11,846 nt of DNA from Clostridiaceae bacterium UBA5444 (GTDB lineage Bacteria; Bacillota; Clostridia; Clostridiales; Oxobacteraceae): positions 1 through 11,846 of the forward strand of contig DIRE01000023.1 of the NCBI GenBank assembly GCA_002426575.1, in the 5' to 3' direction. The notes under the pieces were generated by a model that was not told the origin of the DNA, made no database searches, and saw nothing but the letters and a program-made list of their open reading frames with translations. Positions within the stretch are counted from its first letter, which is position 1; the number at the start of each line of letters is the position of its first letter. The translations under genes and the position numbers were made by a program. Shown one piece after another: positions 1 through 6,538 of this stretch.

Positions 1-71
1 TATTAAGCTCTAAAGTAAAGCTGCTTAAAGTTGGAATTGGTGATGATGTTAAGGCATCTCTGGAGGGATAA
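1..71 (+). CDS. C-terminal end of an upstream gene (probably DUF58 protein)
   Basis: The frame starting at position 3 is open from the left edge to a TAA at 69-71 and encodes 22 residues, ending KASLEG. The stop lies 2 nt before the TTG start of the next gene, so the two are translationally close and almost surely share an operon. Transglutaminase genes of the TgpA type are usually preceded by a MoxR ATPase and a DUF58 protein, so DUF58 is the likely identity. That rests on context only, because the visible tail is too short to show a domain. Confidence 0.6.
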   Translation, partial: LSSKVKLLKVGIGDDVKASLEG

Positions 72-73
72 GG

Positions 74-2317
74 TTGAAGAAAAAAACTAAAACCTATAAA
101 TACTTAATATATCTAGTACTTACAACACTTCTTGTTTTAATACTTGCACTTCCTTTTAATGATTATATAAATTATAGGTTAAACTACAAAACAATACTAA
201 TATTGTCATCTGTAGTAAATATTATAATGTATATACTATATTTATATCCTTCATTGTATGCAATTATAGGAATAGTAGCCATGCTATGCTTTTTGGTTTT
301 ATATTTGCTTAATGGCAGCAGTGTTTTAAATGCAGTATATTATGGAGTAAAGTATGCAGTAAATGCAATTACATGGTTTATTGATTATATGATGGATAAG
401 GCTCAGCTTAACACTTCTTATGCTTATTTTATTGTGATTACATTTATAGTAGTTGTAACCATAGTCATCTCTTATTTTGCAATAAAGAGGAAAAGGCCTT
501 TTATGGTAATGCTAATTGGTATGGCACTATTATCTTCTATGTGGTACTACGATTATAAAGAAACATTTCTGTATGCTAAATGGTATATGGCATTATCTTT
601 AATGCTTTTTAGCTTTACTAATTATGATAATAAGCAGTCCATGTGGGAAAAAGGGGAGTATATTTACTCAAAAAAGGTTGGAGTACATTGGGTGGTATTT
701 ACATCCTTTCTTTTGGGCATTATGCTGCTTTTTACATCTTGTATTTCAAATGACATAAAACCAATAAATACAAAGTGGATAGATGAAACCATTATAAGCA
801 AAATAAATGATATGGACATTTCTAATGGCTTTAGGAAAAGGAAGGCATCTAGTGATAGGTTTGACATACAGCATGTAGGGTATCAAGAGGACTCGACTAA
901 GCTTGGAGGGACTGTAAAGATTGACAACACCCTTATGATGAAGGTAAAGGTATATGGTAATAAATTGTCGCAGCCATATTTAAGGGGAGCAGTAAAAAGT
1001 ATTTATACAGGCTATATGTGGGATAAGCCTAAATCAGTATCTGAAACCTTTGATTATAAAGAAGATATAGATAACCTTTTAGTTAATTCTGCTAATACAA
1101 AAAACTATAATAAGGTCACAATAAAGGTATATCCAAAATCAATAAGTACAAGAACCATATTTAACTTATGGATGCCTATTAAGGCTGATGTATATGGTGA
1201 ATATTATAGTTCTAATTATGATGGAGAACTTTTTATGGAGAAGCCTTCAGCTAGAGGCAGAGAATATGAGGTCGTATCAGATATACCAACTTTTTATTTA
1301 GACGACCTAAAAAGGGCAAATTATGTACCAGATAAATATAATAGATATTTGCAGCTTCCAATAGATTTGCCTAATAGAATAGAGGATTTAACAAACACAA
1401 TAACTAGAGATTGGGATAATAATTTTGATAAAGCAAAGGCTATAGAGAAATACTTAAGAGACAACTACCCATACTCACTTGAAACATCGGACTTACCTGA
1501 AGGCAGGGATTTTGTTGATTATTTTTTATTTGATGAGAAAAAAGGATATTGCACATATTTTGCCTCTGCAATGGCTGTAATGAGCAGGATAGCCGGTATA
1601 CCATCAAGGTATATAGAAGGTTTTGTAATAAACCCATATGATGTAGATAAAGAAGGGCTGTATAATGTAAGAACAAATAGAGCCCATGCTTGGGTTGAGC
1701 TTTATTTTGATGGGCTAGGATGGGTTTTATTTGAACCTACACCAAGTTATGAAGTCGCTCAATATAGTCAAGCAATTGATACATTGATAGAAGATAAAAA
1801 TATGGAAGAAGATATACCTATTAAAGATGAAATAGACAATAAAGACCCAAAGAAGCCTTTAGATGAAGAAGATAACATGGATGATAATATCCAGCAGGAA
1901 AAGAAATCAAATAAAAAGTATTATATAATCATATCTTTAGTACTTGCTTTAGCATTGAAAATAGCTTTTAGCGGACTTTTATACTTAAGAAGTATAAAAA
2001 AAGCAGATAAACTAGATGGAAAGGATGCTGCAATGGAATACCACAGCATCTTCGAAAATAACCTTAAAAAAGGCGGAATATATAGAAAAGAAGGGGAAAC
2101 CCTATACGAGTTTTCTAAAAAGTATAAATCTATATTGGCTTTAAACAATATAGATATAATGGATATAGTCAATACATTTACCAGTGTAAGGTACGGAAAT
2201 CAAGAACTAACCGATTCTATGAGAGAAAAGTTTAAAGAAGCCATTAAAAAAGGAGATACCCTGTTTAAAAATAGAAAAGGAATTGTAAAATATTTATTTT
2301 ATAAGTATATTTTATAA
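74..2317 (+). CDS. Membrane-anchored transglutaminase-like protein (TgpA type, DUF4129 tail)
   Basis: This 747-residue protein has about seven hydrophobic membrane segments in residues 10-225. A large extracytoplasmic region follows, then a transglutaminase-like core at about 450-560, an acidic Asp/Glu/Lys-rich linker (about 575-613), one more membrane helix (about 616-640) and a cytoplasmic tail resembling DUF4129. The catalytic triad is visible: Cys493 in GYCTYFASAM, His538 in RAHAWVEL, and an acidic residue at Glu554 in LFEPTP. Fold and topology match the TgpA/DUF3488 family, whose members act on external proteins or peptides; the substrate is unknown. The TTG start is supported by GGAGGG at 62-67, 6 nt upstream, and by the 2-nt gap to the previous gene. 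Its base composition is clearly more AT-rich than the sugar operon downstream. The family assignment is firm and the biochemical role is not. Confidence 0.9.
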   Translation: MKKKTKTYKYLIYLVLTTLLVLILALPFNDYINYRLNYKTILILSSVVNIIMYILYLYPSLYAIIGIVAMLCFLVLYLLNGSSVLNAVYYGVKYAVNAITWFIDYMMDKAQLNTSYAYFIVITFIVVVTIVISYFAIKRKRPFMVMLIGMALLSSMWYYDYKETFLYAKWYMALSLMLFSFTNYDNKQSMWEKGEYIYSKKVGVHWVVFTSFLLGIMLLFTSCISNDIKPINTKWIDETIISKINDMDISNGFRKRKASSDRFDIQHVGYQEDSTKLGGTVKIDNTLMMKVKVYGNKLSQPYLRGAVKSIYTGYMWDKPKSVSETFDYKEDIDNLLVNSANTKNYNKVTIKVYPKSISTRTIFNLWMPIKADVYGEYYSSNYDGELFMEKPSARGREYEVVSDIPTFYLDDLKRANYVPDKYNRYLQLPIDLPNRIEDLTNTITRDWDNNFDKAKAIEKYLRDNYPYSLETSDLPEGRDFVDYFLFDEKKGYCTYFASAMAVMSRIAGIPSRYIEGFVINPYDVDKEGLYNVRTNRAHAWVELYFDGLGWVLFEPTPSYEVAQYSQAIDTLIEDKNMEEDIPIKDEIDNKDPKKPLDEEDNMDDNIQQEKKSNKKYYIIISLVLALALKIAFSGLLYLRSIKKADKLDGKDAAMEYHSIFENNLKKGGIYRKEGETLYEFSKKYKSILALNNIDIMDIVNTFTSVRYGNQELTDSMREKFKEAIKKGDTLFKNRKGIVKYLFYKYIL

Positions 2318-2363
2318 TACCATTTTAATCCTTAAATTGTAGACATGGAAATAAAATGGTGTT
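2316..2363 (+). terminator. Hairpin after the transglutaminase gene (weak terminator candidate)
   Basis: ACCATTTTA (2319-2327) pairs perfectly with TAAAATGGT (2352-2360). A wobble and two A-U pairs extend the stem to 2316-2363, with a 24-nt loop. It starts at the stop codon of the transglutaminase gene. The stem is AT-rich and the downstream U-tract is poor (ATAATTGTTCTT), so termination may be inefficient. The same DNA carries the promoter of the tRNA gene. Confidence 0.4.
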
Positions 2364-2368
2364 ATAAT
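2340..2368 (+). promoter_or_regulatory. Promoter of the tRNA gene
   Basis: The -35 TAGACA (2340-2345) and -10 TATAAT (2363-2368) are separated by 17 bp. Transcription would begin near 2375, about 12 nt before the mature tRNA 5' end. Confidence 0.75.
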
Positions 2369-2386
2369 TGTTCTTGCACTTGCTTT

Positions 2387-2463
2387 GCGCCAGTGACGGA
2401 ATTGGCATACGTATACGATTCAGGGTCGTAGTTCTGCGGGTTCGACTCCCGCCTGGCGCACCA
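2387..2463 (+). tRNA. tRNA-Leu, anticodon CAG, with a short (class I) variable loop
   Basis: A full cloverleaf is readable. The acceptor GCGCCAG pairs with CTGGCGC. The D arm has ACG/CGT pairs with loop GAATTGGCATA. The anticodon stem TACGA/TCGTA encloses loop TTCAGGG (anticodon CAG). The T arm GCGGG/CCCGC encloses TTCGACT. Discriminator A (2460) and an encoded CCA (2461-2463) complete it. Anticodon, discriminator A, the G13/A22 mismatch and the GAATTGGCA-type D loop all fit leucine. The oddity is the variable region: only 5 nt (GTTCT) between anticodon and T stems, where bacterial tRNA-Leu normally has a long extra arm. All stems pair without mismatch and A15 can pair with U48, so it does not look decayed. 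It has its own promoter and terminator. Confidence 0.88.
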
Positions 2464-2512
2464 AAAGTAGCTACAAGCTTATTGTAAACAATATAAAAGA
2501 GAAAATACTTAT

Positions 2513-2567
2513 AAAACACCTATACGATTATTTAACCTAAAAAGGGGTAGTCGTATAGGTGTTTTTT
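2513..2567 (+). terminator. Rho-independent terminator of the tRNA gene
   Basis: AAAACACCTATACGA (2513-2527) is perfectly complementary to TCGTATAGGTGTTTT (2551-2565), and the right arm runs into a seven-T tract (2562-2568). The loop is 23 nt and contains ACC/GGT pairs that could shorten it. It ends the tRNA transcript and insulates the sugar operon from upstream transcription. Confidence 0.9.
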
Positions 2568-2609
2568 TCACCAAATGTTAAATTAGGGTATAGTAATTTT
2601 CAAAATGTA

Positions 2610-2641
2610 TTGACAACTCGAAATATTTGTATTAGTATAAT
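2610..2641 (+). promoter_or_regulatory. Promoter of the sugar operon
   Basis: A consensus -35 TTGACA lies at 2610-2615. At 17 bp spacing the -10 is TAGTAT (2633-2638); an overlapping perfect TATAAT (2636-2641) would need a 20-bp spacer. Transcription should start near 2645-2648, which coincides with the first palindromic operator. The leader before the first gene is then about 320 nt. Confidence 0.65.
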
Positions 2642-2644
2642 ATC

Positions 2645-2664
2645 ATATAGAAACGTTTTTATAT
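2645..2664. promoter_or_regulatory. Operator 1 (LacI-family palindrome at the transcription start)
   Basis: ATATAGAAACGTTTTTATAT is a 20-bp palindrome with nine of ten pairs symmetric, centred on CpG at 2654/2655. LacI-family regulators typically bind such AAACGTTT-type sites with a central CpG. It covers the predicted start site, a classic position for repression. A CcpA cre site is an alternative, but two consensus positions do not fit. Confidence 0.65.
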
Positions 2665-2715
2665 CTAACACCGAATTGTATATACATTTTCATAAATGAA
2701 TTAGGTCTAGCGTTG

Positions 2716-2755
2716 AATTTTGTGACTTGTAAAATGATATGAGTCAAGCAAAATT
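2716..2755 (+). other. Leader hairpin, function unknown
   Basis: In the operon leader, AATTTTG (2716-2722) pairs with CAAAATT (2749-2755), and CTTG (2726-2729) pairs with CAAG (2745-2748). This gives 11 bp with a 3-nt bulge and a 15-nt loop. No known riboswitch is recognised. It is AT-rich and could be chance. Confidence 0.3.
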
Positions 2756-2896
2756 TGTAATGGAATTTTTGCCAAATAACTTTACGGAATGTCCTTATAT
2801 ACTTGGATATACAGTAATTTCGTTTTTTGCAATTTCTGTTGTAACATAAATATAGTGTTAAACCATGAATCAGCAATATTTTGGTACATTGCAACA

Positions 2897-2924
2897 TCTG
2901 ACAATAGAGTCAGAGTTTATTTTT
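2897..2924 (+). other. Small hairpin with U-rich tail in the leader (pause or attenuator candidate)
   Basis: TCTGAC (2897-2902) pairs with GTCAGA (2909-2914) around a 6-nt loop and is followed by GTTTATTTTT. The arrangement resembles a weak intrinsic terminator about 50 nt before the first start codon. A six-pair stem is marginal, and no competing antiterminator was found by eye. Confidence 0.3.
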
Positions 2925-2928
2925 AGGT

Positions 2929-2952
2929 ATTAATAAAAACGTTTTTATTAAT
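2929..2952. promoter_or_regulatory. Operator 2 (perfect 24-bp palindrome before the first permease gene)
   Basis: The half site ATTAATAAAAAC (2929-2940) is followed directly by its exact reverse complement (2941-2952), centred on CpG. Its central 14 bases differ from operator 1 at one position. It lies just before the ribosome site GGGGGCGG (2954-2961). The likely binder is the LacI-family regulator encoded downstream of the operon. In RNA the site would fold tightly beside the ribosome site, which might also affect translation. Confidence 0.75.
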
Positions 2953-2970
2953 TGGGGGCGGTATTTGACA

Positions 2971-3939
2971 ATGAGTGAAGTAAAAACTGAAAATCGTAAC
3001 GTTGCATTAAAGAAGGCACCGTCTAAAAGACTAAAGAATTGGTTTTATGGTTTCAGAAAGCAGTTACCGCTGCAGTTTATGGTAATTCCAGGCGTTATTT
3101 ACATGATCATCTTCAATTATATCCCTATATATGGATTGAGTATAGCGTTTAAGAATTACACAGTTGTGAGCACCATAAAATCCGCAAAATGGGTGGGACT
3201 TGAAAATTTCAGGATAATTCTGAAGGACAAATTTTTCTGGGATTCAGTTGTCAACACCTTAGGAATCAGCACGCTCAAGCTAGCATTTGGCTTTGTTGCT
3301 CCAATTATTATAGCATTGATGATATATGAGCTTTCAGACGGTCCATTCAAGAAGATTGCCCAGACAATATCATATCTTCCGCATTTTTTATCTTGGATAA
3401 TACTTGGAGGCATGATGATTTCATGGATGTCAACAACCGGAATGTTCAACCAGATTTTAAGGGCATTTGGTTTAATCAAAGATGGTAAAAATATGCTTCT
3501 TGATCCAAGCAAGTACTGGTGGATTGCATCGTTATCAGATGTCTGGAAAGAATGCGGGTGGGGGTCAATACTTTATCTGGCAAGCATGGCAGGTATAGAT
3601 CCAACCTATTATGAAGCAGCACGTATTGATGGAGCAAGCCGCCTGAAACAAATTGGGAGCATTACACTCCCATTGATAAAACCAATAATAGGCTTGAACT
3701 TCATTCTTACAATAAGCGGGCTTTTGGGTTCCAATCTGGATCAGACGATGGTTCTGATGAATACGCAGAACCAGCCGAAGGCAGAAGTAATCAATTCCTA
3801 TGTATTTAGGATGGGCATGGCACAGGGAGATTTCTCATATGCAACTGCTGCAGGCCTTGGCGTATCGGTCGTGTCGCTAATTCTACTGTTGATTGCTAAC
3901 TATGTTACTAAGAATATGAATGAAGAGTCTGTACTGTAG
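2971..3939 (+). CDS. ABC sugar permease, LplB/YteP-like
   Basis: This inner-membrane subunit of a CUT1-type carbohydrate importer has 322 residues from the ATG at 2971. It shows about six hydrophobic segments, the first in the stretch FMVIPGVIYMIIFNYIPIYG. The permease EAA loop that contacts the ATPase is clear: EAARIDGA starting at Glu215, then ITLPLIKP. The long polar N-terminus and the early VGLENF motif are typical of LplB-like permeases. ATG 2971 is preferred over an in-frame TTG at 2965 because GGGGGCGG (2954-2961) then sits 9 nt upstream rather than 3. It is the first gene of the operon, 15 nt before the second permease. Substrate cannot be read from a permease; the neighbours suggest beta-gluco-oligosaccharides. 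Confidence 0.93.
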   Translation: MSEVKTENRNVALKKAPSKRLKNWFYGFRKQLPLQFMVIPGVIYMIIFNYIPIYGLSIAFKNYTVVSTIKSAKWVGLENFRIILKDKFFWDSVVNTLGISTLKLAFGFVAPIIIALMIYELSDGPFKKIAQTISYLPHFLSWIILGGMMISWMSTTGMFNQILRAFGLIKDGKNMLLDPSKYWWIASLSDVWKECGWGSILYLASMAGIDPTYYEAARIDGASRLKQIGSITLPLIKPIIGLNFILTISGLLGSNLDQTMVLMNTQNQPKAEVINSYVFRMGMAQGDFSYATAAGLGVSVVSLILLLIANYVTKNMNEESVL

Positions 3940-3954
3940 GGAGGAAGTGATAAT

Positions 3955-4845
3955 ATGGAGACTTTGAATAAGAAAGGAAAGGCTTTCAACAGTGATAAGG
4001 TCTTTAATACAGTTATTATTGTGTTCCTGTGTATTTTTTCAGCCATAATTATTATGCCAATATGGAACATTGTGGTCAATTCATTCAGCGATGCATTTGC
4101 AATAGCAAACGGGGACAGCATATTCTGGCCGAAAGGTTTCACCCTCGATAACTACAAGGCTGTATTTAACGATTCATCCATCATAAATGCATTTTTTATA
4201 TCTGTATCTAAAACGGTGATTGGTGTTATAGGCCATGTATTCTTTTGCTCCATGATGGCATACGGATTGAGCAAAAAGTATCTAAAGGGAAGAAAGTTAT
4301 ATACGACCATGGGGATAATAACCATGTTCTTTGGAGGCGGTATAATCCCATTTTATCTGCTCATAAAGAGGTTGGGACTTTTGAACTCCTTTTGGGTATA
4401 TATCATTCCCTCGTTACTCAGCTATTATGATGTTATTGTACTGATGAACTTTTTTAGGCAGATACCAGATTCGCTGGAAGAAGCAGCAATAATTGATGGA
4501 GCCGGAACATGGGGTATATTTTTAAGAATTGTAATGCCTCTGTCAAAACCTGCACTGGCTACCATAGCACTTTTCCATGGTGTATCACAATGGAATGATT
4601 TTATGACAGCAAAGCTTTACATAACAAATGAAAAGTTGTATCCGCTTCAGATGAAGCTATATCAGATTATTGTTCAACAGCAATTTGCCAGTATGCGAAA
4701 CCCGACCAATGTTGCAATAACAACTACTGCCAAAGGCATCCAACTGGCAACGATTGTAGTTACTACACTTCCAATTATTATTATATATCCTCTGCTCCAA
4801 AAGTATTTTGTAACAGGAATGATGATAGGGGCAGTGAAGGAATAA
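3955..4845 (+). CDS. ABC sugar permease, YtcP/YesQ-like (MalG role)
   Basis: This 296-residue protein is the second membrane subunit of the same importer. Its hydrophobic segments include one near residues 22-43 and one at the C-terminus, which ends in the short FVTGMMIGAVKE typical of this group. The EAA loop reads EEAAIIDGAG (EAA at 176-178), followed by IVMPLSKPALA. Other family signatures are the early NIVVNSFSDA stretch and FFGGGIIPFYLLI. A strong GGAGG ribosome site lies at 3940-3944, 10 nt before the ATG. It should form a heterodimer with the preceding permease; no ATP-binding subunit is encoded in the window. Confidence 0.93.
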   Translation: METLNKKGKAFNSDKVFNTVIIVFLCIFSAIIIMPIWNIVVNSFSDAFAIANGDSIFWPKGFTLDNYKAVFNDSSIINAFFISVSKTVIGVIGHVFFCSMMAYGLSKKYLKGRKLYTTMGIITMFFGGGIIPFYLLIKRLGLLNSFWVYIIPSLLSYYDVIVLMNFFRQIPDSLEEAAIIDGAGTWGIFLRIVMPLSKPALATIALFHGVSQWNDFMTAKLYITNEKLYPLQMKLYQIIVQQQFASMRNPTNVAITTTAKGIQLATIVVTTLPIIIIYPLLQKYFVTGMMIGAVKE

Positions 4846-4872
4846 AATCAATTAATTTATGGGGGGATTTCT

Positions 4873-6510
4873 ATGAAAAAAAGTATCAAAAGGAAAGCAA
4901 CAGTAACTTTGGCATCTATACTGGCAGCTGGAATGATATTTACAGGCTGTGGCAGCAAACCAACATCAGATGGGGACAAATCAGCAGGTACATCATCCGA
5001 ACTTGCAGGAAGGTATGCGGTAGATGCCAATACTCCGGCGTGGAAACTGGACAAAAAGGAAAGTACAACATTAAAATGGTATGTCAATGCAGACTGGTGG
5101 AATACAACCTGGAACGAGGATACTGTAACTAAAAAGATAAAACAGGACTTGAAGCTTGATGTGGAATTTATCACTGGAGACGATACAAAACTCAACACAT
5201 TATTTGCAGGCGAGGACCTTCCGGATATTATAACTATTTTTGATTCGCATTCCTCAGTTGCAACATCTGCAAACCAATGGGCTCTGGCATTAAATGACCT
5301 TGCCGATAAATATGACCCGTATTTCTACAAGGTTGCAAAACCTGATACATTAAAATGGTTTCAGCTTTCAGATGGGAAGACATACGGCTATCCAGGTTAC
5401 TCCAATAGCCAGGAAGACTATGACAAAGGTTATATTAAAGCAGCAACAGCTTTTACAATCAGAAAGGATATTTATGAAGCTTTAGGAAAGCCAAGCATGG
5501 GCACACCCGAGGAATTTATAAATGTGCTCACGCAGATCAAGCAGAAGTATAATGATTTACTTCCGTTTGGATTTAACTCAATGACAAACAGCACAGGATC
5601 ATTGGGAGCAGATTTTCAGAACTTTATTGGAGTTCCAATAGAGAACAATGACGGCACATGGTACGACAGGGATATGGATCCGGATTATATTAAATGGCTC
5701 AAGACCTTCAATGAAGCATACAAAAAAGGTCTTATAAGTGATGATAGTTTCTCGGATGATGGTACTGCACATGAGGATAAGATTAAGGGTGGTAGATATG
5801 CAACTGTTATGATAGGAGGTACGCCGCAGCGTTCCGGGGCACTTCAGGTATGGATGAGTGCAAATCCGAATGGCGCATATATTGCAATAGATGGACCTCA
5901 GAGCACTGTCGGAAACAAACCGACTCTTTCACAGGCAGGACTTTCAGGATGGACAGTAACCTATATAACAAACAAATGTACCGATCCAATAAAAGCTATA
6001 GAGCTTTATACCTACTTGCTGTCTGATGACGCAGGAATATTGACAACTTATGGGGTCAAAGGAGAAACATATCAGGTTAACCAGGATGGAAAGTATGAAC
6101 TTCTCCCAGAAGTTGGGGAAATGAAGGAAAAGGATAACGACAGGTTCAAGAAGGTATACCGTTTAGGCGAGTTTTGCCTCTTTGGACATGATAGATATCA
6201 GACAAATAGTGCGTATACAATGCCTTCAATAACACAGATGCAGCAATGGGGCGATGGCAAACTAAAAACCCAGTTCGAAATTGAAAATATCGATCCAAAT
6301 CAAGGTACGGCGGAAGCCAGAAGCTTGAGCACGATAAATACAAAGTGGAATACGACGCTTGTAAGTTTGATTCGTGCAAAAGATGATGCAACATTCAACA
6401 AGCTGATCGATGATTACAAGGCCTTCCGTAAAGATAATAACTGGGATGCAATTATGAAGGTAAGGAACGAAAATATAGAAAAGAATCGTGCTAAACTAGG
6501 AACTAAATAA
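4873..6510 (+). CDS. Lipoprotein solute-binding protein of the ABC importer (LplA/LipO type)
   Basis: This 545-residue protein is the extracellular sugar receptor of the importer. The N-terminus is a lipoprotein signal: basic MKKSIKRK, a hydrophobic stretch, then lipobox FTGC with the lipidated Cys26. A short Ser/Gly/Asp linker follows. The mature part has the long family-1 extracellular binding-protein fold expected with LplB/YtcP permeases. Visible family traits are LNTLFAGEDLPDII near residue 115, FTIRKDIYEALG near 197, and an aromatic-rich N-terminal stretch (WYVNADWWNTTW) that could line a sugar site. GGGGGG at 4861-4866 is the ribosome site. The gene lies 27 nt after the second permease. 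Binding specificity is unknown; the downstream GH30 and GH5 enzymes argue for beta-glucan oligosaccharides. Confidence 0.92.
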   Translation: MKKSIKRKATVTLASILAAGMIFTGCGSKPTSDGDKSAGTSSELAGRYAVDANTPAWKLDKKESTTLKWYVNADWWNTTWNEDTVTKKIKQDLKLDVEFITGDDTKLNTLFAGEDLPDIITIFDSHSSVATSANQWALALNDLADKYDPYFYKVAKPDTLKWFQLSDGKTYGYPGYSNSQEDYDKGYIKAATAFTIRKDIYEALGKPSMGTPEEFINVLTQIKQKYNDLLPFGFNSMTNSTGSLGADFQNFIGVPIENNDGTWYDRDMDPDYIKWLKTFNEAYKKGLISDDSFSDDGTAHEDKIKGGRYATVMIGGTPQRSGALQVWMSANPNGAYIAIDGPQSTVGNKPTLSQAGLSGWTVTYITNKCTDPIKAIELYTYLLSDDAGILTTYGVKGETYQVNQDGKYELLPEVGEMKEKDNDRFKKVYRLGEFCLFGHDRYQTNSAYTMPSITQMQQWGDGKLKTQFEIENIDPNQGTAEARSLSTINTKWNTTLVSLIRAKDDATFNKLIDDYKAFRKDNNWDAIMKVRNENIEKNRAKLGTK

Positions 6511-6538
6511 TTATGGAGGCGGAAAGGTATAATATAAT

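Noticed and set aside
2387..2463. tRNA gene as an integration site with a duplicated 3' end
   Set aside because: I looked for a second copy of the tRNA 3' end downstream and found none, and no integrase is encoded in the window.
2325..2519. Minus-strand open frame across the tRNA
   Set aside because: It is produced by the reverse complement of the tRNA and its flanks, and has no ribosome site.
2645..2664. CcpA cre site instead of a LacI-family operator
   Set aside because: Two conserved cre positions do not fit, and a matching perfect palindrome plus a linked LacI-family gene favour the local regulator. It is not fully excluded.
2643..2897. Minus-strand 84-residue open frame in the operon leader
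   Set aside because: Its composition is unlike a protein (many Cys, Tyr, Lys and Ile from AT-rich DNA), it has no ribosome site, and it overlaps operator 1 and leader structures.
4857..5198. Minus-strand 113-residue frame opposite the binding-protein start
   Set aside because: It is a shadow of the lipoprotein gene with no ribosome site or domain.
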